From: a virus
Strand: one strand, 5' to 3'
IMG/VR virus record: IMGVR_UViG_3300034283_000468
Location: 1-32,195 of that record
DNA length: 32,195 nt
Shown here in pieces: positions 1 through 9,000 of this stretch. The first letter of the stretch is position 1; every line of letters begins with the position of its first letter. The position numbers were made by a program, and so were the translations under genes. A model generated the notes under the pieces. That model worked only from the letters and a program-made list of their open reading frames with translations. It was not told where the DNA came from and searched no databases.

Positions 1-262
1 TATGGATGCCTGTCAAACAGAAAACCATATAAAAGTGTTTGATGCATTAGTAGATCAGTTATACATTCTTCTTGGTACAGCTCATGTGTTTGGTATGGCA
101 GATGCTTTAGTAGAAGGGTTTAATGAAGTACATAAATCTAACATGACTAAATTAGGAGAAGATGGTAATCCTATTTATCGTGAAGATGGTAAAGTCTTAA
201 AATCTCCTTCTTATAAAGGTCCTGATTTACACACTGTACTTACAGATATTTATTCTAAATAG
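1..262 (+). CDS. MazG/PRA-PH-like NTP pyrophosphohydrolase, C-terminal part (partial)
   Basis: The visible 86 residues match the C-terminal half of small phage all-alpha NTP pyrophosphohydrolases (MazG / phosphoribosyl-ATP pyrophosphohydrolase-like superfamily), which hydrolyse nucleoside triphosphates to monophosphate plus pyrophosphate. The diagnostic parts are the helix with DALVDQLYILLGTA (about residues 14-27 from the first visible Met), whose Asp residues belong to the metal-binding ExxD motif, and the conserved tail EVHKSNMTKLGEDGNPIYRE. The first EExxE metal-binding helix is absent because the window starts inside the gene. The ATG at base 2 is therefore probably an internal methionine, and base 1 is the end of the preceding codon. 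The gene ends in TAG at 260-262, and the next gene starts 6 bases later on the same strand. A role in nucleotide-pool housekeeping during replication is inferred from the family. Confidence 0.75.
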   Translation, partial: MDACQTENHIKVFDALVDQLYILLGTAHVFGMADALVEGFNEVHKSNMTKLGEDGNPIYREDGKVLKSPSYKGPDLHTVLTDIYSK

Positions 263-268
263 TAGGTT

Positions 269-847
269 ATGAGGAAGACTAGATTTGAGCCTAAGGAAAA
301 AAACAAGTCTTATATTTTTCTTCCTCCTATGTTAGAAATAGATCCTGTATTTATACAGCTTCATCTTTTGTTAAATACTTATTTAATAAATGATGATTTA
401 CCAGATGTAAAAAATAGTATATTTCTGCATTATGAGTATCAGGATTTAGATGGTAGCTTTGCAAGATTAGAAAATAATCTAAAAAGAAGTGCATACTTTA
501 GAGGTATGTATGAGCCAGATAAATATACTACAATGTTCTATTTTCATGTTCCGGATAAATATTATCAGGACTATCTTTTGTTTATGAATTCAAAATATAG
601 TCATTTATCTGAAACCTTGAAAAAGAAAATACTAAAATTTTACAGTTTAGGTATAAGTTCACAAGTGTATAAAGTACTTTACAGAGATGTGCAAAGACGT
701 AGAGAGTTGGAAGAAGAACTAGACGTAGAATTACCAGTTGATGCAGAAGTAGCCAGTGCAATAGATTTTAGTAAAGAAACTTATACAGAAGCTCACAAAA
801 TTATCAGCCTCCAAAAATCAAACAAAGAACTCTGGGAAATATTATAA
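269..847 (+). CDS. Conserved-looking phage protein of unknown function, 192 aa
   Basis: I do not recognise this protein. It is an intact 192-residue reading frame, 6 bases downstream of the pyrophosphohydrolase-like gene and on the same strand, so the two are probably co-transcribed. It has no signal peptide or membrane segment. The N-terminal third is rich in Leu and aromatics (LPPMLEIDPVFIQLHLLLNT), the centre is Tyr/Phe-rich, and the C-terminal 60 residues are charged and helical, with a basic-acidic stretch (QRRRELEEELDVEL) that could be a short coiled coil. The ATG at 269 has a weak AGG two bases upstream. Ending just before a large palindrome, it sits in what appears to be the replication or nucleotide-metabolism side of the genome. 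That is its only functional hint. Confidence 0.7.
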   Translation: MRKTRFEPKEKNKSYIFLPPMLEIDPVFIQLHLLLNTYLINDDLPDVKNSIFLHYEYQDLDGSFARLENNLKRSAYFRGMYEPDKYTTMFYFHVPDKYYQDYLLFMNSKYSHLSETLKKKILKFYSLGISSQVYKVLYRDVQRRRELEEELDVELPVDAEVASAIDFSKETYTEAHKIISLQKSNKELWEIL

Positions 848-854
848 TACTAAC

Positions 855-912
855 TATATCTTATCAGGTATAATTTAATCTTATAAGATTATTTTATACT
901 TGATAAGGTATA
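855..912. repeat. 58-base near-perfect palindrome between two rightward genes
   Basis: The whole segment reads as an inverted repeat centred between bases 883 and 884, with arms of 29 bases. The central AATCTTATAAGATT (877-890) is perfect. Outside it only 874/893 and 875/892 fail to pair, and 867/900 and 859/908 become G-U pairs in RNA. Each arm carries a version of TTATCAGGTATA or TTATCAAGTATA. It fills most of the only sizeable intergenic gap (848-925) in the window. It lacks the GC-rich stem and trailing U run of a typical intrinsic terminator. It could be an operator for a dimeric DNA-binding protein (the next gene encodes an HTH protein), an RNA hairpin controlling processing or termination, or part of an origin. 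Confidence 0.8.
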
Positions 913-925
913 AAACAAACAGGAT

Positions 926-1447
926 ATGAGTGAAATATACATACCAGAAGCAGCTTTAAAAAATGAAGCAGAGTTTAAAAAGTTTATTTTAACCTTACAT
1001 GCTCATTTATTTAGAGGTGCTCCCTGGAAACAGTTTAAACCTGAGTTACCTGTAAATGATACAGAAGTTTTAAAGTTTATAGAAGATATTATGGAGATTG
1101 TAAATTTCCATATAACAGGTAGATATGGAGTGCCTAACTATAAAAACAGGTTAAGAAAAAGTTCAAGAAATATAACAGATGTATTGGTAATTACTAATAA
1201 TATACTTCAGGATCATTATGATATACGGCCTATTAGAATAGCAAAAATATTAGGATTTAATCATAGCAGTATAAACTATTGGTCTAAACGATTTGATGAA
1301 ATGCTGATATATAAAACATTTAAATACAGTTATGTAAGAATAGTTATAGATTTAGCAAGCCATAATTTAATACCCGAAGTAAAATTACCTTCAAGAGAAT
1401 TACGAGCTATAAGAGAATCAATCCAAATGGCAAAAATTAACTTGTAA
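926..1447 (+). CDS. DnaA domain IV-like helix-turn-helix protein, 173 aa
   Basis: Residues about 80-135 resemble the C-terminal DNA-binding domain (domain IV) of DnaA. A helix leading into IRPIRIAKILGFNHSSINYW is followed by a basic-aromatic helix, with N112-H113-S114-S115-I116 at the place of the DnaA signature GxRDHSTV. There is no AAA+ ATPase domain and the protein is only 173 residues, so this is a stand-alone DNA binder rather than an initiator ATPase. The first 75 residues are not recognised. The start is fixed by an in-frame TAA at 911-913, which leaves the ATG at 926 as the first available start. The 58-base palindrome directly upstream could be its own operator or binding site (inference). 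It is the last gene of the rightward set and ends 29 bases from the converging leftward block. Confidence 0.6.
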   Translation: MSEIYIPEAALKNEAEFKKFILTLHAHLFRGAPWKQFKPELPVNDTEVLKFIEDIMEIVNFHITGRYGVPNYKNRLRKSSRNITDVLVITNNILQDHYDIRPIRIAKILGFNHSSINYWSKRFDEMLIYKTFKYSYVRIVIDLASHNLIPEVKLPSRELRAIRESIQMAKINL

Positions 1448-1451
1448 TAAA

Positions 1452-1472
1452 AAGGGGCCCGTAAGCCCCCTT
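1452..1472. terminator. Bidirectional intrinsic terminator between convergent gene blocks
   Basis: AAGGGG (1452-1457) pairs with CCCCTT (1467-1472) around a 9-base loop. It lies in the 29-base gap between the stop of the DnaA-like gene (TAA 1445-1447) and the stop of the leftward block (TAA 1477-1479 on the minus strand). Pairing continues loosely outward after one mismatch. U-rich sequence follows on the plus-strand transcript (TTATTCTTAATC) and on the minus-strand transcript (TTTTTATTA), so it can serve both directions. Confidence 0.7.
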
Positions 1473-1476
1473 ATTC

Positions 1477-4400
1477 TTAATCTTCTTTTTCTTTCATTTT
1501 AGTTTTGTCTCCAAACCAATTCCACATTGTAGTACCTCCAGGGACAAAAGCTCTCATAAATGACCAAAGTGGTTTACTATTATGTACTTCTACTTCATCA
1601 TTAAAGACTTGTCCTTTAGTTTCTCCGAACAAGTCTCCAAAGAATCTACCCATATCAGTAAATAATCCTACTGCTGGTACAGTTCCACGAGTAATAGCTT
1701 GAAAAGAATTAGGATTAAGATAAAAACCTATTTCATCGCTAAATCTATTTAATGTTTTAAGAGTTTCAGATTTAAACCTTTTATCCTCATCATCGTCATC
1801 CCAACCTTCTTTTAACCCTCCTATTAAAATCATTAAAGCAAGGTATAAAGAAATCTCCATTAAACCAGCTTTAACATTAGCTACATGCATATCATAAAAC
1901 ATTTCTCGAGTTACTTCATCTCTGGAAAGATGAGGATTTTCCTCCATAAACTCATTGTATAAAGTATCTACTATATTGTCAGTATTTACTCCAAATTGTC
2001 CAGTTACTGCGCCTTTAAGCATTTCTCCTATTAAAGGAATCATTCTTTTATTACCAATCTGATTCCACAAAGAAACAAACCTACCTTTTTCTACTGCATC
2101 TAGCTCAGCATCAAACTTAGCTCCACCAAACCTAGCTTCTAAAGTACGTGGTATCCAGCCTCTAAACTGCATTAAAGCTTGTCCAGCCATACTAAGCCTC
2201 CACCCTGACATATTATCTCTGGTAGACATACCTGTAATTTTTTCTCCTAGAGCTTGTACTTTATTTCTAAACTTACGGTATTCTTCTTCATTAAATAAAG
2301 TAGTAAGATTGGATTTACCATCCTTATCTATTGTAAGTTGTTCTAAAATAGACTTAGAACCTTCCGGTAATTTAGAAAGAAGCTTGATTTTACCATTTGC
2401 ATCTATACCATGACTCTGAATCATAGATACAGCAAGAGTTTTAAAAAGCATTTGGTCTCCATATTCATATAAAAAGAAAGCTTTTTCAAGATTAGCTTGA
2501 CGCATAGTATCATTTACACTAAGTTTGTCAGCTCTTTTAAAAATCTCATTGTCTCCTCTTATATCCAGTACTTGTAAAAACTGATATACTTCAGGATTAA
2601 AATTACCTGAAGTTACAAGAGTTTTAGCTTTTACCCAATCTTTTACTTTAAAAAATTGTCCTCCCGAAGCAAGGACAAGACTATTTACATTGTTACCAAA
2701 TATTTGAGCACCTCCTGATATTAAGTTAAGACCTAAGGCTTTAGTTGCAAAAGTTCTAAGAACAGCTTTACCTATCTTGTTCTTAGAATATTCCACATCT
2801 ACTATTTCTTCCTCACCTGTTTTAGGATTAACTACTTTCTTTTGTTTAGTAAAATAACCATAATCTTCTGACTCTTTTACGCCATATACATAATAGTTTA
2901 CAAAAGAATCAAATGTATCAAGAGTAGTAGCAGACACTATTTTATTAGATCCTAATAAATTCTTAATGACTTTACCATTACCGTCTACTAAAGCTTCGCT
3001 ACTATCTGCTAAAGCATTTCTAAGATTTCTGGCAGAGCCTTCAATTTGAGACATATATTTATAGTTGTAAGCTTTATTACCAAACAACATAAGTACACGT
3101 CCTAAATCATAGGACTTTTCTTTAGGGTCAATTTCCTTGGTATAATATACAGGTACTTGTCTTTCATACTCTCCGGTAAACTCATTAATTTGACCAAGGC
3201 GCATTTCTTCATCATACCTTAAATCAAACATATCTGAAAAGTCTTCTCCTAGTCCTGATATAGCTGCACTGCCTCCCAAGGTAGTAGCTTTTTCTATTAA
3301 ATCAGCACGAAGATTAGGAATAAACCTGTCAGGATCTGTCCACTTCTCATCTTTTCTAAAAGGCATAAACTCATTAAACTCACGCATCTTGCTTGTAAAC
3401 AAGGTGTAAAAGTCAAATGCAGGTTTAGTATTACGAAGAGTTTTATATCCTTCAGATAACCATTTTTCAGAAGGCTTTAAAAACTTTTTCATAAAGTCCA
3501 TTTGTGACGCATAAGCTTTAGGATTATTAAATACGTCATAGTTGTCATGAAGTTCTTTTATTTTAGCCTCCTGAATCTTTTTATTGTAGTCAACATTACT
3601 TGAGAATGTAGTATTTTTTATATAAGCTTCTTGATCTTTTATAAATTTTTTCAGGCTTGCTTCATCCAATACTGTATTTTCTTTCATCCACCTCCAGTCT
3701 CCATCTGCAATTTTTTGTTTACGAGTTTTATAAAACTCTGCAGAAAACTTACTGATTAACCTGCCTGTTTTTTTATCAAGCATCAGGTTAAATATATCAG
3801 TACCTTTTAATCCTTGAGACTTTCCCCACTCCTTAAGTGCCCCTAGTTTCTCTTCTATTTGAGCTTGTAAAGCATCAGAGTCACGTTTAGTATCTGTTTT
3901 AGCTTTATTTACCAGATTCCAAAAAGTTCTGAATATAGGATGATCTATTCTGCTTAATGCTCTTGAAAATTTACCTACAAGTCCTATAGGTTTAGCACCT
4001 TTTTCTTTGTACAATTGCAAAGCTTCATCTGAAAGACCAGCTTTATTAGCAGCATTCTTAAAGTAAGTAGCAAGCTCATTATTAATTTTTACAGCAAGTC
4101 GGCTAGCCTTTCCTGATATTTCATCAAACTGCTTTATATGCTTATCAGGTATCTTATTAGCTTCATAAAGAGGTGCAAATTTTCTACCTAAGTCAGTATA
4201 TACTTCAAGCTCTTCTTGCATATCTACAAGTTCAGCTTCAGAAAGAGGAATTTTAGTATCAGCAAGACGAGCTTCAATACTTTTAAATTGGACTGCTGCA
4301 GTTTCTGCGAATAACCCTAAATTCTTGTTAAGCTGTAAATCACGAATAGCTTTATTTAAAGATATGATTTTTTGAGTCTTTTTAGCTTGTTCTACAGCAC

Positions 4401-6009
4401 CAACTGCAGTTTTAGTACGAGCTTCTTTTTGTAAGGCTAAAAGCTGTGATATTAACTTATCAATAGTTTCATCTCCTGTTTTTTCATTACTTACAGGCAC
4501 TGGATTAAGATAAGGTTTTTCTCCTGTTCTACTACCAGGTATATTAATATTAATATCTACAAATTTAGTAGCCCCAGTATCTTTATCTTTTCTAAATACA
4601 TTCTCTATAGGAATGTAACGCCTTTTTCCAAAATCTTTTACTCCGCTTTTTTCTATAATGTCTTTGTAACTATTAAGCTGATATTCATATTTAATAGTTT
4701 TATAATAAGAAGGTTCTCCAAACTCTTCCTTTTCTCTCTTATTTAACATCATAGTTTTCCAGTCATAGATATGAACCTTACCATCTTTATCTATGACTAT
4801 TAAATCTACAGTACCTGGAGTATCTGTTGAAGGGTCATATACTATTTGTTCAGAAAGGTACACTGCATCTTCACCATGCACCTTCATTAAACCTTTTGCA
4901 AAATTCTCAAGTTTAGCATAAATAGTAGGATTAGTTTTAACTACTTTAGCAATACTACCATCTCTAGATAATATTCTTTTTGAAACATTATCCATATCAT
5001 CGTGGACTAAACTACCTATTCTACCTGACTCTTTCATTTGAGCTTCAGCTTTAGGAGTTCTTACAGCGTTTTTAAATCTTACATCAAACTTTTCATCACG
5101 TCTGGTAGTTACAGACTTGCCTAGCTTTTTACCACCTTTATAATAACCACGAGTTTCATCTGTACCTTCTCGACTAATTCCTTGACTTATAGCTTGTATT
5201 TTTTCAAGTACAACTTTTTGTTTTTCATTAGGAGCATTATTAAGCTGATAGTAAGTATGAGTATCTGTAATCTCTTGATTGAATAAAGACAAATCTTGTT
5301 GAGCTATCTTGTAAGCTAATTCTTTGAAAGGGCTATATTCTTGTACAGCATTTTCAAACTTAGCTTTGTCAAAAGAATTAAACATCTGCTTAACTTTGGA
5401 CAATAGCATGTTCCACCAGTTAGATGCTACTTTTTGTTGCTGAGGAGTAAGTCTTGATTGTTCATCTAAGTTAATTACTTCTCTAGTAATCAGCTTAGCC
5501 ATAGCTTCTCTACGAAGTCTTTCTTCATTATAGCCAGGTAGATTACCATATTCTTTTACTACTTCTTGAAACACAGGATATTTTGTAATAGCCTCAAACA
5601 TGCTTTGATATACATGGCTATTAGTATCAAGCATAGCTACTAAGAAGTGTACAACTTCTTCAGTCAAAGTAGTCTTATCTGCACGACCTTCTACAACTTG
5701 AATTACTTTATTAAGAAGATCAGCTTGAGCAATAGGTCCTAACTTTTGACCAGCAGCACCTGTTATCTCTTGAACTGCTTCATACTTTACACCTATCTGA
5801 GCAAGTATGTTGCGAAGCTTACTCTCAAGACTAGCATTAGCTTCTTGTAAACCTTTATCTGCTTCCATAGAAGTTTTACCTAATACTTCATCTATTGCAG
5901 ATTGAGGTACATTACCATTATATTTATCCCATAAGTCATATGCTGTGTGAGTATTTACTTGAGATGTAAGCTTTTGCCACTCTGGGCTATTTATGTTAGG
6001 ACAAATCAT
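1477..6009 (-). CDS. Giant virion/cargo protein with PD-(D/E)XK nuclease motifs, 1510 aa
   Basis: This is the last gene of the leftward block; its ATG lies 2 bases after the polymerase stop. Residues about 330-450 carry a RecB/Cas4-type PD-(D/E)XK signature: a conserved Glu strand (SEQIVY), D402 in GTVDLIV, D416-W-K418 in YDWKTM, and the trailing Q444xxxY448. These are the residues that bind metal and cleave DNA in that superfamily. Near the N-terminus, LTEEVVHFLVAML (H121) resembles the helix of the HEALH zincin in the preceding giant protein, but the first His is replaced by Glu, so it is probably inactive. The rest is largely helical, with a hydrophobic segment at about 1386-1400 followed by an acidic DDDDED run. 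No complete polymerase motif was seen. Position beside the polymerase suggests a co-packaged partner ejected with DNA (inference). The nuclease could trim or protect DNA; its target is unknown. Confidence 0.7.
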   Translation of the reverse strand: MICPNINSPEWQKLTSQVNTHTAYDLWDKYNGNVPQSAIDEVLGKTSMEADKGLQEANASLESKLRNILAQIGVKYEAVQEITGAAGQKLGPIAQADLLNKVIQVVEGRADKTTLTEEVVHFLVAMLDTNSHVYQSMFEAITKYPVFQEVVKEYGNLPGYNEERLRREAMAKLITREVINLDEQSRLTPQQQKVASNWWNMLLSKVKQMFNSFDKAKFENAVQEYSPFKELAYKIAQQDLSLFNQEITDTHTYYQLNNAPNEKQKVVLEKIQAISQGISREGTDETRGYYKGGKKLGKSVTTRRDEKFDVRFKNAVRTPKAEAQMKESGRIGSLVHDDMDNVSKRILSRDGSIAKVVKTNPTIYAKLENFAKGLMKVHGEDAVYLSEQIVYDPSTDTPGTVDLIVIDKDGKVHIYDWKTMMLNKREKEEFGEPSYYKTIKYEYQLNSYKDIIEKSGVKDFGKRRYIPIENVFRKDKDTGATKFVDININIPGSRTGEKPYLNPVPVSNEKTGDETIDKLISQLLALQKEARTKTAVGAVEQAKKTQKIISLNKAIRDLQLNKNLGLFAETAAVQFKSIEARLADTKIPLSEAELVDMQEELEVYTDLGRKFAPLYEANKIPDKHIKQFDEISGKASRLAVKINNELATYFKNAANKAGLSDEALQLYKEKGAKPIGLVGKFSRALSRIDHPIFRTFWNLVNKAKTDTKRDSDALQAQIEEKLGALKEWGKSQGLKGTDIFNLMLDKKTGRLISKFSAEFYKTRKQKIADGDWRWMKENTVLDEASLKKFIKDQEAYIKNTTFSSNVDYNKKIQEAKIKELHDNYDVFNNPKAYASQMDFMKKFLKPSEKWLSEGYKTLRNTKPAFDFYTLFTSKMREFNEFMPFRKDEKWTDPDRFIPNLRADLIEKATTLGGSAAISGLGEDFSDMFDLRYDEEMRLGQINEFTGEYERQVPVYYTKEIDPKEKSYDLGRVLMLFGNKAYNYKYMSQIEGSARNLRNALADSSEALVDGNGKVIKNLLGSNKIVSATTLDTFDSFVNYYVYGVKESEDYGYFTKQKKVVNPKTGEEEIVDVEYSKNKIGKAVLRTFATKALGLNLISGGAQIFGNNVNSLVLASGGQFFKVKDWVKAKTLVTSGNFNPEVYQFLQVLDIRGDNEIFKRADKLSVNDTMRQANLEKAFFLYEYGDQMLFKTLAVSMIQSHGIDANGKIKLLSKLPEGSKSILEQLTIDKDGKSNLTTLFNEEEYRKFRNKVQALGEKITGMSTRDNMSGWRLSMAGQALMQFRGWIPRTLEARFGGAKFDAELDAVEKGRFVSLWNQIGNKRMIPLIGEMLKGAVTGQFGVNTDNIVDTLYNEFMEENPHLSRDEVTREMFYDMHVANVKAGLMEISLYLALMILIGGLKEGWDDDDEDKRFKSETLKTLNRFSDEIGFYLNPNSFQAITRGTVPAVGLFTDMGRFFGDLFGETKGQVFNDEVEVHNSKPLWSFMRAFVPGGTTMWNWFGDKTKMKEKED

Positions 6010-6011
6010 TG

Positions 6012-9000
6012 TTAACAGTTATTTTCTAAAGTTTCTCCTTGTGAAGGTAAAGATTTGTTTTTAGGAAGTGCTAGTAGTAAAGGCTCTGACCACTGAGGAA
6101 ACTTGTCTCTAAATTCTCCAGTATTTACATTATTCTTATTAAGCATAGAGTTCATGTTGGCTTTCTTATATTCTTTAGAAAGTCTATCTCCACGCTTGTT
6201 AATAAGCTTGAATGAACCATCTTCAGTCTTAGCAAGTAACAAATATTCTGCTGTATCTAATCCTGCTGCTTTAGCCAAGGCTGCTTTATCTTTATCTTGG
6301 TATTCAGGATATGTAGCTTTTACTTTAAGGTACAATCTATTACCAAATCTTTTAGGCATTTGCCCTTTAAATGTACCAGTCTTATCTATAGTCAGACGCT
6401 CCAAGCTTCCTAGATAGGGTACTAAACTGCTGTTCATGTAATTATTTCTAATAAACTCTTGTATAAAATGGTCCGTGTCAAAATTACTAAGATTATCTTT
6501 AAATTGCTCAATAGCATTGTTTAATAATCCTGCCATTACATCTACAGGCACTTTATCATACCAAGTCTCTGCAGAATTATCTAAACCTGACTGAAATAAA
6601 ATTAAAGCTGCTAATCTTTTTTGTTCATTTACATCAGTAATTCCGCTAAATCCATTTACTATCTGGTTAAAATCAAATGTTGTAAGTTTTACATTAAACA
6701 TTTTAAGGGCTTTAACATCAGATTTTGGATTTTGGAGCAAAGGTATTAATTGTTTGTAGAAAGGATTTTTTCTTATAACAGGATTAGGACTTTTAAGTTT
6801 AGACGCAATCTCTTCAGGTAATGATTTAATATCTTCTGTACCTAACTGCAATCTTTTTTGTACATCTACCATAAAATCCTTACTTGCAGAGAACATGTAG
6901 ACTATTAAAGCATTTTTAGCTCTATCAAGTATATCATTAGAAGATTGCTCATCTACCTTATTACTTTTAAGATAATCTCTTATTGAATCTAAAGCTGTTT
7001 TAATCTTAGGAGTTTCTGTTACAAATAAATCCCTGTATACATCATGGAGCATTTGAGCCTTTTGAAAACCTCCTACAAGAGTATCATCAAAGATTTTTTG
7101 TATTGATTTAGAGTCAAACATATTAGACTTACGAACTTCATCCATACGCTTGTTATAATTATCCAAAGCATTGAAATTCTTATGTCTAACTGTATCATCA
7201 GAAGTAGCATCCATAAGCATACGCAAATTATTAGATTGCTCCATATATCTAGAAAAATCCTCTAAGACTTGTATCTGAGTTCTTACAAAAGAAATATCTT
7301 TAAGATTTTCAGATAAGTCTTTACCTACATATCCAGACAAGTTATCCTCTGTAAATGATTTAAAAGCTATCTTAGAAGCATCTGTACCTCCAAGATTTTT
7401 AAAAGCAGCTTCTAACAAAGAATAAAGCTCTTGCTTAATTTCACCACTACTTACGTCTGTACCATTCATGACATTAACCATAGACCTACCACCAGCATAC
7501 CTTTTAAAGTATTCTATGATTACAGGTTGAGTCATAAATTTAGAAGCTATTTCAATAGGTACTCCTCTGCGTATTAAATACATGTAAGTATCTGCAGTAT
7601 TGATATTACCATTAAGCCTAAAGATAAAAGGATCTTTTGCTACATCTACAAAAGCTGAAAGAAATTCAGAGATAATATCACCTATTTTATGCTGCTTGTT
7701 ACTATCAGAAATACCACCAAGACTGTAATTATCTTCTGACCCTGCAAAGTTTAATTTAGCAGAAGTCTGCTCATCAAAATTTACTCCACCCATGTATACC
7801 TTATTTATAGTAACTCCGGCTTGTTGAGTAAGAGTATGATGAGTTCTATGTCTGGCGACAATACCTACAGCTGCTTTACCTACAAGATAGTACTCTGCTG
7901 TGTCAAGGTTGTGTCCCCAAGTCAATGATTTAGTCTTACTTACAGGAGTTTCTTTTCCAGCAAGATCTTTTAAAACTACAGGGTCATTAGGCATAAGAAG
8001 GTCAGTATAATTTTCAGGAGCTGCTAAGAAATCCTGGCTAATGCTAACCATTTTATTATGGAGTGCTTGTTCTTTGTCTTTTACATTTAAAGAACCTTCT
8101 TTGGTAAAATGTCTAAAATACACATTCAATTTATCAATGTCAAAGTCACCACCTGACTTAGCTACTAACTCACTAGGTAAGTGAATAGCCTCACCTGCTA
8201 AGGGATCTAGGAATTCTACTATCTCAAGATTTTCAATAGTATTCATACCTTGAGTAGGAATCCTATAGGCTACAAACTGGAATATTTCAGGAGATATATC
8301 TCCAAGTAATTCTTTTACAGCCTCAGGATTATACCTTGTACCTCCTACTACTTTATCATTCTCTATTTCAAGAGACCAAAGCTTTTTAAGAATCTCATTA
8401 GTCTTAGCTATACCTCCTAACTTCTTAATAATTTGTAACATATCAGAGTTAGGAGCTACTTTTACTTGAGCAGGAAGAATCTCCCCATTCTTACCAGGAA
8501 TATAGAACCTAAGGTCAGGATTAGAAGTAAGTACTGCTTTACCAAATTCTGAAGTATAAGTACGTGGGCCACGTTCAAAGCCTGTACTAGCAGCTTGAAT
8601 CCTTGCTCCACCATTATACTTCTGAGTAATAACAGTATTGTTAATCAAAGAGAATAAAAGATTCTCAATCTTATTTCTGCTAGGTACTCCATCAAGAAGA
8701 TATTTAAATCTTATCTCTGTACCTTCTTCAACAGTACCAAGTGAATTTATAAGATTATCAGGAGAATTCCTGTTACGAGCAGCTCTGATTAATTTATTAG
8801 AGAGATTCTTTACATTAGTAATTTTATAGACTCCAGGCTTAACTTCTTTAGCTCCTATTTCAGCAAGAATTTTCTTAGCCTTTTCTTCTGTAATCTGATT
8901 AACTGTTTGATGATACTCTTTAACTAAAGCCTGTGTTTCTTTAGAAGTAAGAGATTTGGGTTTTCCATCTCTATAAACTGTAATAGGTTGGGCTACTCCA

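Noticed and set aside
855-912. Palindrome as a standard rho-independent terminator of the 192-aa gene
   Set aside because: The stem is AT-rich and very long, and it is followed by TAAAACAAAC on the sense strand rather than a U run, so a different or additional role is more likely.
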